Below are positions 9,152 through 17,064 of a stretch of DNA of 64,000 bases, piece after piece (position 1 is the first letter of the stretch; each line of letters starts with the position of its first letter). This stretch comes from Roseibium marinum. GTDB lineage: Bacteria; Pseudomonadota; Alphaproteobacteria; Rhizobiales; Stappiaceae. Below the pieces are notes generated by a model that had not been told where the DNA came from, searched no databases, and saw nothing but the letters and a program-made list of their open reading frames with translations. The stretch is taken from NCBI RefSeq assembly GCF_002906165.1, contig NZ_PPCN01000020.1, positions 1 through 64,000 on the forward strand, in the 5' to 3' direction. A program made the translations under genes and the position numbers.

Positions 9152-9958
9152 CTACCCGCTTGAGGCGGCCTTGCCCTGCGCGGCGCTAACCGGCGCCACA
9201 ATCAGTCTGATGTCGGCCTGCTCCAGCATCTTGGCCGCGCTGTCCGGAATTCCGTCATCGGTGATGATGGTGGAGATCCGCTCCAGCGGGCACAGGATCA
9301 GGCTCGACCGTGCGCTGAATTTCGACGAATCCGCCAGAACCACCAGTTCATCCGCCTGGCCGATCAGCTTCTGTTCTGCCTGGATCAGCAGCGGATCGGC
9401 TTCCATCAACCCCAGAGGCCCCAGCCCCTGGGCACCCATGAACATACGCTTTGCGTAGAAGTTCCGCGTCACGTCGTTTTCGAAGGGGCTCAGAATGATG
9501 TTCTGTTCGCGGTAGATCACCCCGCCCGAAAGCAGGATGGTATTTTTGGAATTCTTCAGCAGGTGTTCCGCGATCGGGAACGAATTGGTGAAGACTTGGC
9601 AGCGCTTGGTCGCCAGCGGATGCACCATCTGAAAGGTGGTCGTGCCACCGTTGATGATGATCGCGTCGCCGTCCTCGCACAATTCCACGGCCTTTTGCGC
9701 TATGGCACGCTTTTGCGCGATATTGATCGTTTCATTGACGCTGAAGGGACGGCCGGCGAGACCGACGAATTGCGGCGGATGAATGGATTCCGCCCCGCCC
9801 CGAACGCGCCGCAGCTTCTTTTGAACATGCAACTGGGCAATGTCCCGGCGGATCGTCGCTTCGGAGGAATCGGTGAGCGCCACCAGTTCCTGAACCGTCA
9901 CGACAGGACGGTCCTGAACAGCGGAAAGAATAATCCTGTGGCGTTCTTTTTCGTGCAT
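9152..9958 (-). CDS. rhaR: DeoR-family regulator of rhamnose genes
   Basis: This 268-residue DeoR/GlpR-type regulator has an N-terminal helix-turn-helix in the first 60 residues (MHEKERHRIILSAVQ; LVALTDSSEATIRRDIAQLH). A C-terminal DeoR sugar-phosphate sensor domain follows (DGDAIIINGGTT; LVVLADSSKF). It heads the minus-strand rha operon and is divergent from rhaD. In R. leguminosarum the equivalent DeoR-type RhaR controls both units, and the same is inferred here from position and from the inverted repeat in the shared promoter region. Confidence 0.9.
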   Translation of the reverse strand: MHEKERHRIILSAVQDRPVVTVQELVALTDSSEATIRRDIAQLHVQKKLRRVRGGAESIHPPQFVGLAGRPFSVNETINIAQKRAIAQKAVELCEDGDAIIINGGTTTFQMVHPLATKRCQVFTNSFPIAEHLLKNSKNTILLSGGVIYREQNIILSPFENDVTRNFYAKRMFMGAQGLGPLGLMEADPLLIQAEQKLIGQADELVVLADSSKFSARSSLILCPLERISTIITDDGIPDSAAKMLEQADIRLIVAPVSAAQGKAASSG

Positions 9959-10003
9959 ATGGTCCTCCCGTTAGAGCAAACGTTTCCACCAACACCGGTC
10001 AAT

Positions 10004-10074
10004 GTCAATCATAAAAAATCAAAAATAGTCATTTTGCAGTGCAATATGATTGAACTTGATTGTTTTTGATTGAC
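10004..10074. promoter_or_regulatory. Divergent rhaR/rhaD control region with 18-bp inverted repeat
   Basis: The 182-base AT-rich gap between rhaR and rhaD contains two 18-base elements in opposite orientation, at 10004-10021 and 10057-10074. They match at 16 of 18 positions (core GTCAATCA...AATCA). Their centres are 53 bases apart, about five helical turns. They are good candidates for RhaR operators acting on both divergent promoters. Further TGATT half-sites lie between them. Confidence 0.6.
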
Positions 10075-10140
10075 AAGCAATCTCGATCAAGCGAGTTTCT
10101 GCTGAAACAGCCGAACGCTGTCAGGCATTCTTGGGAGGAC

Positions 10141-12246
10141 ATGATGTTGAATTCCGCCGCCGGGTCCCGGCTGGAAAATCTGTGGGACGGTCAAAAGGCT
10201 TCAACCATGAGCGAGCCCGAGCGCCTGCTCTACCGCTCCAACCTCCTAGGCTCCGACAAGCGCATCACCAACTACGGCGGCGGCAACACGTCCGCCAAGG
10301 TCATGCAGAAGGATCCGCTGACCGGCGAAATGACCGAGGTCCTGTGGGTCAAGGGTTCGGGCGGCGACGTCGGCACCATCAAGATGGACGGTTTCGCGAC
10401 GCTTTACATGGACAAGCTTCGCACGTTGAAGACGCTTTATCGCGGACCCGAATTCGAAGACGAAATGGTCGCCTACCTGCCCCATTGCACCTTCAACCTC
10501 AATGCGCGCGCCGCCTCCATCGACACGCCGCTGCATGCCTACGTCCCCAGAAAACATGTCGACCACATGCATCCTGACGCGATCATTGCCATTGCGGCGG
10601 CCAGCGACAGCCAGGCGATCACCCGGGAAATCTTCGGCTCCGAGATCGGCTGGCTGCCCTGGCGCCGTCCGGGCTACGAACTCGGCCTGTGGCTGGAAAA
10701 GTTCTGCCTGGAAAACCCGCAGGCCAAGGGCGTCGTCCTGGAAAGCCACGGTCTCTTCACCTGGGCGGACGATGCGCAAACCTGCTATGCGACCACGCTC
10801 GACATCATCAACCGGGCGATTGCCTGGTTCGAGGAAAAGACCGCCGGCAAGGAGGCCTTCGGCGGCTCCAGGCATCGCGCCCTGCCGCCCACCGAGCGCC
10901 GCGACGTTGCCGCCCGGCTGATGCCCGCTATCCGTGGCATGGTCAGCGCCAAGCAGCATATGGTCGGTCATTTCGATGACAGCGACGCGGTGCTGGAATA
11001 TGTCTGCTCGGCGGACATGGAGCCGCTTGCCGCGCTCGGCACGAGCTGCCCGGACCATTTCCTGCGCACCAAGATCCGCCCGCTCGTCGTCGATTTCGAC
11101 CCGGCCAGCCCGGATACGCAAGCAACCCTTGCCGGGCTCGGCGAAGCGGTCGCCGCCTACCGCGAGGACTATGCGGCCTATTACGAGCGCTGCAAACATG
11201 CCGACAGCCCGGCCCTGCGCGATCCCAATGCTGTTGTCTATCTCGTTCCCGGCGTCGGCATGATCACCTTTGCCAAGGACAAGGCGACGGCGCGCATATC
11301 CGCCGAGTTCTACACGAACGCCATCAACGTGATGCGCGGCGCCTCCGGCGTCTCGACCTATCGCGGCCTGCCGGAACAGGAGGCTTTCGATATCGAATAC
11401 TGGCTCCTGGAAGAGGCCAAGCTGCAGCGCATGCCGAAGCCGAAAAGCCTGGCGGGGCGGGTGGCTCTGGTCACCGGCGGCGCCGGCGGCATCGGCTCGG
11501 CCACGGCGGAACGGTTCCTGCGCGAAGGCGCCTGTGTGGTTCTTGCCGATATCGATGCCGAGGCGCTCACGGCAACGGCAGAGAACCTGGAGGGCCGCTT
11601 TTCGAAGGACGTCGTGCGCACGGTCACCATGGATGTGACCAGCGAGGACGCCGTTGCGGGTAGCTTCGCCCGCGCGGCCATGGAATATGGCGGCGTCGAC
11701 ATTCTCGTGTCCAATGCCGGAATTGCCTCTTCAGCGCCTGTTGAAGAGACGTCGCTGGATCTGTGGAACAAGAACATGTCGATCCTGTCGACCGGCTATT
11801 TCCTGGTTTCGCGCTCGGCATTTCAGGTGATGAAGCAACAGGGGATCGGCGGCTCGATCATATTCATCGGCTCCAAGAACGGCCTTGCGGCCTCGCCGGG
11901 CGCCAGCGCCTATTGCACGGCCAAGGCGTCCGAGATTCACCTCGCCCGCTGTCTTGCCCTGGAAGGTGCCCCGGCCGGTATCCGCGTCAATGTGGTCAAT
12001 CCGGACGCTGTGCTGCGCGGTTCGAAGATCTGGTCCGGCGACTGGCTGAAGGAACGCGCGGAGGCCTACGGCAAGGAGACGTCCGAGCTTGAGGAGCATT
12101 ACCGCCAGCGTTCACTGCTGAAACGCTCCGTCCTGCCGGAGGATATCGCCGAAGCCAGCTATTTCTTCGCCTGCGAAGCATCGTCCAAATCCACCGGCAA
12201 CATCATCAATGTCGATGCCGGCAACGTGCAGTCTTTCACACGCTGA
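10141..12246 (+). CDS. rhaD: Bifunctional rhamnulose-1-phosphate aldolase / alcohol dehydrogenase
   Basis: This 701-residue fusion has an N-terminal class II aldolase domain (about residues 1-430; ITNYGGGNTSAK and HPDAIIAIAA with zinc-binding His residues). A C-terminal SDR domain follows (TGGAGGIG near residue 444, YCTAK near 591). It cleaves L-rhamnulose-1-phosphate to DHAP and L-lactaldehyde, and the SDR half oxidises or reduces the lactaldehyde. The ATG at 10141 follows GGGAGG at spacing 4 and gives the usual family length of about 700. The frame upstream of 10141 is not conserved. It is divergent from rhaR and starts the rhaDI unit. Confidence 0.93.
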   Translation: MMLNSAAGSRLENLWDGQKASTMSEPERLLYRSNLLGSDKRITNYGGGNTSAKVMQKDPLTGEMTEVLWVKGSGGDVGTIKMDGFATLYMDKLRTLKTLYRGPEFEDEMVAYLPHCTFNLNARAASIDTPLHAYVPRKHVDHMHPDAIIAIAAASDSQAITREIFGSEIGWLPWRRPGYELGLWLEKFCLENPQAKGVVLESHGLFTWADDAQTCYATTLDIINRAIAWFEEKTAGKEAFGGSRHRALPPTERRDVAARLMPAIRGMVSAKQHMVGHFDDSDAVLEYVCSADMEPLAALGTSCPDHFLRTKIRPLVVDFDPASPDTQATLAGLGEAVAAYREDYAAYYERCKHADSPALRDPNAVVYLVPGVGMITFAKDKATARISAEFYTNAINVMRGASGVSTYRGLPEQEAFDIEYWLLEEAKLQRMPKPKSLAGRVALVTGGAGGIGSATAERFLREGACVVLADIDAEALTATAENLEGRFSKDVVRTVTMDVTSEDAVAGSFARAAMEYGGVDILVSNAGIASSAPVEETSLDLWNKNMSILSTGYFLVSRSAFQVMKQQGIGGSIIFIGSKNGLAASPGASAYCTAKASEIHLARCLALEGAPAGIRVNVVNPDAVLRGSKIWSGDWLKERAEAYGKETSELEEHYRQRSLLKRSVLPEDIAEASYFFACEASSKSTGNIINVDAGNVQSFTR

Positions 12247-12322
12247 TGACCGGCAGACCGGAACACTTGGCGGATGGCCTCGTTCCGAGGAAACCCGTCT
12301 CGAACAGCGGACCCCATGCCCG

Positions 12323-12518
12323 GAGCAAGTGGCCCATCCTTCGAGACGCGGGCAGGCCCGCTCCTCAGGATGAGGTTGTTGTGGCGGCGCGGCTATATCT
12401 GGAACCTGGCGCGGGCACGCTGTCGAAGCAGGCAATGTCCGGTTCTTCACGCGCCGGCAACTCTCTAAAACACCACCTCATCCTGAGGAAGCGCGCAGCG
12501 CTGTCTCGAAGGATGGGC
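12323..12518. repeat. Compound palindromic repeat (copies A and B) between rhaD and rhaI
   Basis: The 364-base gap between rhaD and rhaI (12247-12610) holds no gene. It contains two palindromic units facing each other: A at 12333-12375 (ATCCTTCGAGACG...CTCAGGATGAGG) and B at 12476-12518 (CCTCATCCTGAGGA...CTCGAAGGATGGGC). Each unit can fold on itself through CATCCT/AGGATG arms with a GC-rich inner hairpin. The flank GAGCAAG(C/T)GGCC is shared with the copies at 13.9-14.7 kb. A 100-base non-repetitive spacer separates A and B. Confidence 0.8.
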
Positions 12519-12610
12519 GGCATGGCTCGGAGCAAGCGGCTCATCCGTCGTGACGGGTCCGGCGGCCGCCATCGGAAAGAGGTGGTTTTGCGACAGGAAA
12601 GGATTTTCTC

Positions 12611-13894
12611 ATGATGATCGACACCTCTCTGATCGCCGAAGAAAACGAAGCGCGGGCGGACCATCTGAGGCGCGACTACGACACGCTCGGCGAGCGGCTC
12701 GACCGCCGGGGTATTGCAATTGACGAGATCAAGCGGAAGGTCGCCGCCTATGGCGTCGCCGTTCCCTCCTGGGGTGTCGGCACCGGCGGCACGCGCTTCG
12801 CGCGTTTTCCGGGCAAGGGAGAGCCGCGCAACATTTTCGACAAGCTTGAGGATTGCTCGGTCATTCAGCAATTGACCCGCGCCACCCCGAACGTGTCGCT
12901 GCACATCCCATGGGACAAGGCAGATCCGTCCGAGCTCAAGGCCCGGGCAGGCGCTCTGGGACTTGGCTTCGATGCCATGAACTCCAACACCTTTCAGGAT
13001 CAGGACGGCCAGGCTCATTCCTACAAGTTCGGCTCACTCTCGCACACCGACGCGGCCACCCGTCGGCAGGCCGTCGAACACAACCTGGAATGCATCGAGA
13101 TCGGCAAGGCCATAGGGTCGAAGGCCCTGACCGTCTGGATCGGCGACGGATCGAATTTCCCGGGCCAGAGCCATTTCGCCCGGCAATTCGATCACTACCT
13201 GAAATCCGCGAAGGAAATCTACGCAAATCTGCCGGACGACTGGCGACTCCTCACCGAACACAAGATGTATGAGCCGGCTTTTTATTCAACCGTCGTCCAG
13301 GACTGGGGCAGCAACTACATGATCGCGCAGGAACTGGGGCCGCAGGCCTTCTGCCTCGTCGATCTCGGCCACCATGCCCCCAACGTCAATATCGAGATGA
13401 TCGTCTCCCGGCTGATCCAGTTCGGCAAGCTCGGCGGTTTCCATTTCAACGACAGCAAATACGGCGACGACGATCTCGATACGGGATCCATCGATCCCTA
13501 CCGGCTGTTTCTGGTCTTCAACGAACTGGTGGATGCGGAAATGCGCCGCGTGCCGGGGTTCAACCCGGCCCACATGCTCGACCAGTCGCACAATGTGACC
13601 GATCCGATCGAAAGCCTGATGGTGAGCGCCATGGAAGTCCAGCGCGCATATGCCCAGGCCCTTCTGGTCGACCGGGACAGGCTTACCGAGTACCAGCAGG
13701 ACAACGACGCGCTGATGGCGACCACCACACTGAAGGCCGCCTTCCGCACCGATGTGGATCCCCTCCTCGCCATGGCCCGTCTGGACTCCGGCGGCGCCAT
13801 CGACCCCGTCGCCACCTACCGCGCATCCGGGTACCGGCAGAAGGTCGCGCAGGTTCGCCCGGATGTCTCCGGCGCTGGTGGCGGGATCGTGTGA
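12611..13894 (+). CDS. rhaI: L-rhamnose isomerase (rhizobial type)
   Basis: This 427-residue TIM-barrel sugar isomerase resembles the Rhizobium/Pseudomonas L-rhamnose catabolism isomerase (RhaI), not E. coli RhaA. Metal-site segments seen are LLTEHKMYEPAFY, CLVDLGHHAPNVNIE and GGFHFNDSKYGDDDLD. It converts L-rhamnose to L-rhamnulose in the cytoplasm. It follows rhaD on the same strand, with the repeat-rich 364-base gap between them, so co-transcription through the repeats is likely but unproven. Two ATG codons (12611, 12614) are adjacent. Confidence 0.92.
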   Translation: MMIDTSLIAEENEARADHLRRDYDTLGERLDRRGIAIDEIKRKVAAYGVAVPSWGVGTGGTRFARFPGKGEPRNIFDKLEDCSVIQQLTRATPNVSLHIPWDKADPSELKARAGALGLGFDAMNSNTFQDQDGQAHSYKFGSLSHTDAATRRQAVEHNLECIEIGKAIGSKALTVWIGDGSNFPGQSHFARQFDHYLKSAKEIYANLPDDWRLLTEHKMYEPAFYSTVVQDWGSNYMIAQELGPQAFCLVDLGHHAPNVNIEMIVSRLIQFGKLGGFHFNDSKYGDDDLDTGSIDPYRLFLVFNELVDAEMRRVPGFNPAHMLDQSHNVTDPIESLMVSAMEVQRAYAQALLVDRDRLTEYQQDNDALMATTTLKAAFRTDVDPLLAMARLDSGGAIDPVATYRASGYRQKVAQVRPDVSGAGGGIV

Positions 13895-13932
13895 GACTGG
13901 ATGTGTCGCAGGTCGCTCGCTTTGTTTCAGGT

Positions 13933-14094
13933 GCAAGCGGCCTATCCTTCGAGACAGCGCTTCGCGCTTGCTCAGGATGAGGTGTATTTTATAGCCAGTC
14001 AGAGTGGCCATCGCCATTTTCCAAAATCGCCACCCCACCTTCCCCATGCTGAGGAAGGTGGGGTGGCCTGTCTCGAAGCATGGGCCGCTTGCTC
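13933..14094. repeat. Left compound palindrome (copies C and D) flanking GIY-YIG gene
   Basis: The 306 bases between rhaI and the GIY-YIG gene carry no other gene. Copy C (13941-13982) is an ATCC-type palindrome and copy D (about 14045-14084) is an ATGC-type palindrome, separated by a spacer containing CCAGTCAGAGTGGCCA at 13996-14011. The block begins with GCAAGCGGCC and ends with GGCCGCTTGCTC. The same block occurs reversed at 14530-14708, on the other side of the GIY-YIG gene. Confidence 0.85.
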
Positions 14095-14200
14095 CGAAGA
14101 AACATCCTCATTTCATATACTCGAACAGCGCCTGCGACGGATTCGGCCCGGTCCCGGACGAGCGCGACAAAATTGCTGTTTCCTGATATGCAATCGGAAC

Positions 14201-14509
14201 ATGGGAGCAACGCTTTACATACTTCGATGCGCCAACGGCAGTTACTATACCGGGATCACAAAAAAAGACCTTGAATCGCGCATCAGCGAACACGAGCAGG
14301 GCATGTACGACGGCTACACCGCACGTCACCGGCCGGTTACTCTCGTGTTTAATTGTCAATTCGACCGGTTGACCGATGCCATTGCCTGTGAGCGCCAGGT
14401 CAAAAGCTGGAGAAGGGACAAGAAGGAAGCCCTGATCCGAGGCAATTTCGAGTTGCTTCCGGAACTTTCGAAACGCGGGGCAAAGGCAACTCTCAAAGAT
14501 GGATCTTAA
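14201..14509 (+). CDS. Small GIY-YIG nuclease-family protein
   Basis: This 102-residue single-domain GIY-YIG protein of the UPF0213/YhbQ kind has LYI (residues 5-7) and YTG (16-18) for the GIY and YIG motifs. R27, H31 and E64 (in CERQVKSW) are at the expected catalytic positions, so it looks intact. The start MGATLYILRC at 14201 matches family N-termini; the open frame upstream runs through repeat DNA. It is bracketed by two inverted compound palindromes (13933-14094 and 14530-14708). The family is found widely; what this one cuts is unknown. Confidence 0.88.
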   Translation: MGATLYILRCANGSYYTGITKKDLESRISEHEQGMYDGYTARHRPVTLVFNCQFDRLTDAIACERQVKSWRRDKKEALIRGNFELLPELSKRGAKATLKDGS

Positions 14510-14529
14510 GCTGGTTCAAATCCGCCGAC

Positions 14530-14708
14530 GAGCAAGCGGCCCATGCTTCGAGACAGGCCTCCGGCCTTCCTCAGCATGAGGAAGTGGGTGTGGCAGCTGC
14601 CGAAAATGTCGATTGTCGCAAATAGCTCTGGCCACTCTGACTGGCCAGACACTCCTCCTCATCCTGAGGAAGCGCGAAGCGCTGTCTCGAAGGATGGGCC
14701 GCTTGCTC
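14530..14708. repeat. Right compound palindrome (copies E and F), inverted relative to left copy
   Basis: The 301 bases after the GIY-YIG gene hold copy E (14539-14583, ATGC type) and copy F (14657-14700, ATCC type), with TGGCCACTCTGACTGG at about 14630-14645 in the spacer. Read on the minus strand the order is ATCC palindrome, CCAGTCAGAGTGGCCA, ATGC palindrome, the same as the left block. The two blocks therefore form imperfect inverted repeats of about 160-180 bp around the nuclease gene. The outer ends (GCAAGCGGCC) match nearly exactly. Confidence 0.85.
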
Positions 14709-14810
14709 CCTGAGGAACCGCTTACGCATGAAATTCACCGGCCCGGCCGTCATGCTTCCCTGAAGGGCGGACTAAATCAACCGGACACGCCCTGCCCCGG
14801 CGGCCCTCCC

Positions 14811-15503
14811 TCACTCTTCGAAATGTTCGGGATTTTCCGCGCGGATCTTGCCGAGGATGGTTTCGATCCGGCTCAGATGTGTCTTCAGCCGGGCTTCAGC
14901 CCGCTCGCCCGAACCCTCGCGCAGGGCGTTGATGATACCGACGTGGTCGTCATGGGCGGCCTGTGCACCGGAGGCGAGCGAGAGAAAGCGCACGCGGTCC
15001 ATATGGGCTTTCTGCTCCCGGATCAGCGCCCACACATAATCGTGGCCGGAGATGTCGCAGATCAGGCGATGGAAGTCGTCGTCGAGCCTGTGAAACAACT
15101 GGCGCTCGTTTGCCGAGATCGCGGCCTGCTGCTCGTCGATGAGCTGCTGCAGGTCCTTGATATCGTCTTCCGTCACCACTTCGGCGGCCGCCCGCAGACA
15201 GGCGATTTCAAGGGATGTGCGAACGAAACGCGCCCTTAGCACCGCCACTTCCGAGATCTTGGTGATCACCGTGGCGCGCTGCGGCCGGATCAGCAGGAAG
15301 CCGAGCTGCGACAGCCGGTAGAACGCGTCCCGCACCGGCTGACGGGAGACGCCGAACGCCTTGGCGACCTCCACTTCCGACATGCGGGTTCCCGGGGCAA
15401 GTTCCAGAGAGAGAATCTGCTGATGCAATTCCTCGAAGACGGCATCGGCCACCGAAGGGATCTTTATCGGTTCCAGCGCCTTCAAGGCGCTTGTTTCTGA
15501 CAT
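14811..15503 (-). CDS. GntR-family (FCD) transcriptional regulator
   Basis: This 230-residue regulator has an N-terminal winged helix (VFEELHQQILSLELAPGTRMSEVEVAKAFGVSRQPVRDAF) and a C-terminal FCD ligand-binding domain with metal-site His and Asp residues (RLDDDFHRLICD). It is divergent from uxaC, with a palindrome in the shared 94-base promoter region. GntR/FCD proteins such as ExuR and UxuR repress uronate genes and respond to uronate intermediates. I infer the same role for the uxaC-to-uxuA gene run. Confidence 0.85.
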   Translation of the reverse strand: MSETSALKALEPIKIPSVADAVFEELHQQILSLELAPGTRMSEVEVAKAFGVSRQPVRDAFYRLSQLGFLLIRPQRATVITKISEVAVLRARFVRTSLEIACLRAAAEVVTEDDIKDLQQLIDEQQAAISANERQLFHRLDDDFHRLICDISGHDYVWALIREQKAHMDRVRFLSLASGAQAAHDDHVGIINALREGSGERAEARLKTHLSRIETILGKIRAENPEHFEE

Positions 15504-15547
15504 CAGCTCTCTCTCCGTTGACTCGCCTACTCAACTAGCATATCAGT

Positions 15548-15560
15548 TTGCTAGTAGCAA
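15548..15560. promoter_or_regulatory. Candidate GntR operator in gntR/uxaC promoter region
   Basis: The sequence TTGCTAGTAGCAA is a perfect 6-1-6 palindrome. It overlaps a second inverted repeat, ACTAGCA...TGCTAGT, at 15534-15555. Both lie between the divergent gntR and uxaC genes. Short palindromes of this size are typical FCD-GntR sites. Confidence 0.55.
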
Positions 15561-15597
15561 TAAGGGCCGAAACGTTAGGTCCACCGGGGAGTGAAAA

Positions 15598-17040
15598 ATG
15601 ACACAGGGGATAGCGGACGCACCGGGAACCTCAAAGAGCGGACTTGATCCGCATCGTCTGTTGCCGGCCGACCCCGCCTCGCGCGCCCTGGCCCTGGACC
15701 TTTACAATTCGGTGAAGGACCTGCCGATCGTCAGCCCGCACGGCCATACCGATCCGCGCTGGTACGCTGAAAACGAGGCTTTTCCGGACCCGGCGCAGTT
15801 GATCATCGTTCCCGATCACTATGTCTCCCGCATGCTGTACTCCCAGGGCATCGATCTTGGCGCCCTCGGTCTGCCGAGAGTTGACGGCGGCTGGACGGAA
15901 AGCGACAGCCGCAAGATCTGGCGGATCTTCGCCGAGAATTTTCATCTGTTCCGGGCGACCCCGTCGCGCATGTGGCTGGAGCATTCTTTCCAGGAAGTGT
16001 TCGGTTGGACAAAGCGGCTTTCAGCGGAAACGGCCGACGAGTCCTACGATCACATTGCCGATTGCCTGACCCGCCCGGAATTCCGCCCGCGCGCGCTCTT
16101 CGAACGCTTCAACATAGAAGCGATCGCCACGACTGAATCGCCTCTGGACGACCTGAAGTGGCACCGCCGGATCCGCGACAGCGGCTGGACCGGACGCGTC
16201 GTGACCGCCTACCGGCCGGATTCCGTGGTCGATCCCGAGTTCGAGGGTTTTCAGGACAACATCGAAAAATTCGGTGAACTGACGGGAGAGAATACGGCTT
16301 CCTGGCAGGGATATCTGAACGCCCACCGGGCGCGGCGCGCCTACTTCAAATCCTTCGGCGCGACCTCCTCCGATCATGGCCATCCGACGGCGCGAACGGA
16401 AGACCTGTCCGCGGCGCAAGCGGACGAGCTGTTCCAGAAAGCCTTGAAGGGAAGCTGCAGCCCGCAAGAAGCCGATGCCTTCCGCGGCCACATGCTGACC
16501 GAAATGGCGCGCATGAGCCTAGAGGACGGTCTTGTCCTGCAGATCCATCCGGGCAGCCACCGGAACCATTCGAAGGCGATCATGCAGTCCTTCGGCCGGG
16601 ACAAGGGCTTCGATATCCCGACGCAGACCAATTACGTCGATGCGCTCAAGCCGCTTCTGGATGCGGTCGGCCTTGAAAAGAACCTCAGCATAATTCTCTT
16701 CACGCTCGACGAGACCGCCTATACCCGGGAACTGGCGCCGCTGGCCGGTGTCTATCCGGTCCTGAAACTGGGCCCGGCCTGGTGGTACTACGACAGTCCC
16801 GAAGGCATGCGCCGGTTCCGCGAAATGACGACGGAAACGGCCGGCTTCTACAACACCGTCGGGTTCAACGACGACACACGGGCATTTTGTTCGATCCCCG
16901 CCCGCCACGATGTGGCCCGCAGGGTCGACAGTGCATACCTCGCATCACTCGTGACATCCGGGAGGCTGGACGAGGACGAGGCTTTTGAGGTCGCTCATGA
17001 CCTCACTTACAGGCTTGTGAAACAAGCCTATCGGCTCTGA
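15598..17040 (+). CDS. uxaC: Glucuronate/galacturonate isomerase
   Basis: This 480-residue uronate isomerase of the amidohydrolase superfamily has the HGHTDPRWYAENEAF start segment for metal binding and the late LVLQIHPGSHRNHSK and GFNDDTRAFCSIPARHD segments. It converts D-glucuronate to D-fructuronate and D-galacturonate to D-tagaturonate in the cytoplasm. It leads a same-strand run through the TRAP transporter and kdgF, kduI, kduD, uxuB and uxuA. A GGGGAG ribosome site precedes the ATG. Confidence 0.94.
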   Translation: MTQGIADAPGTSKSGLDPHRLLPADPASRALALDLYNSVKDLPIVSPHGHTDPRWYAENEAFPDPAQLIIVPDHYVSRMLYSQGIDLGALGLPRVDGGWTESDSRKIWRIFAENFHLFRATPSRMWLEHSFQEVFGWTKRLSAETADESYDHIADCLTRPEFRPRALFERFNIEAIATTESPLDDLKWHRRIRDSGWTGRVVTAYRPDSVVDPEFEGFQDNIEKFGELTGENTASWQGYLNAHRARRAYFKSFGATSSDHGHPTARTEDLSAAQADELFQKALKGSCSPQEADAFRGHMLTEMARMSLEDGLVLQIHPGSHRNHSKAIMQSFGRDKGFDIPTQTNYVDALKPLLDAVGLEKNLSIILFTLDETAYTRELAPLAGVYPVLKLGPAWWYYDSPEGMRRFREMTTETAGFYNTVGFNDDTRAFCSIPARHDVARRVDSAYLASLVTSGRLDEDEAFEVAHDLTYRLVKQAYRL

Positions 17041-17064
17041 CGAGCAATTCCAGGGAGGAATGTT

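Noticed and set aside
12323..14708. CRISPR-like array made of the repeated palindromes
   Set aside because: Units alternate in orientation, spacing is irregular and there are no cas genes.
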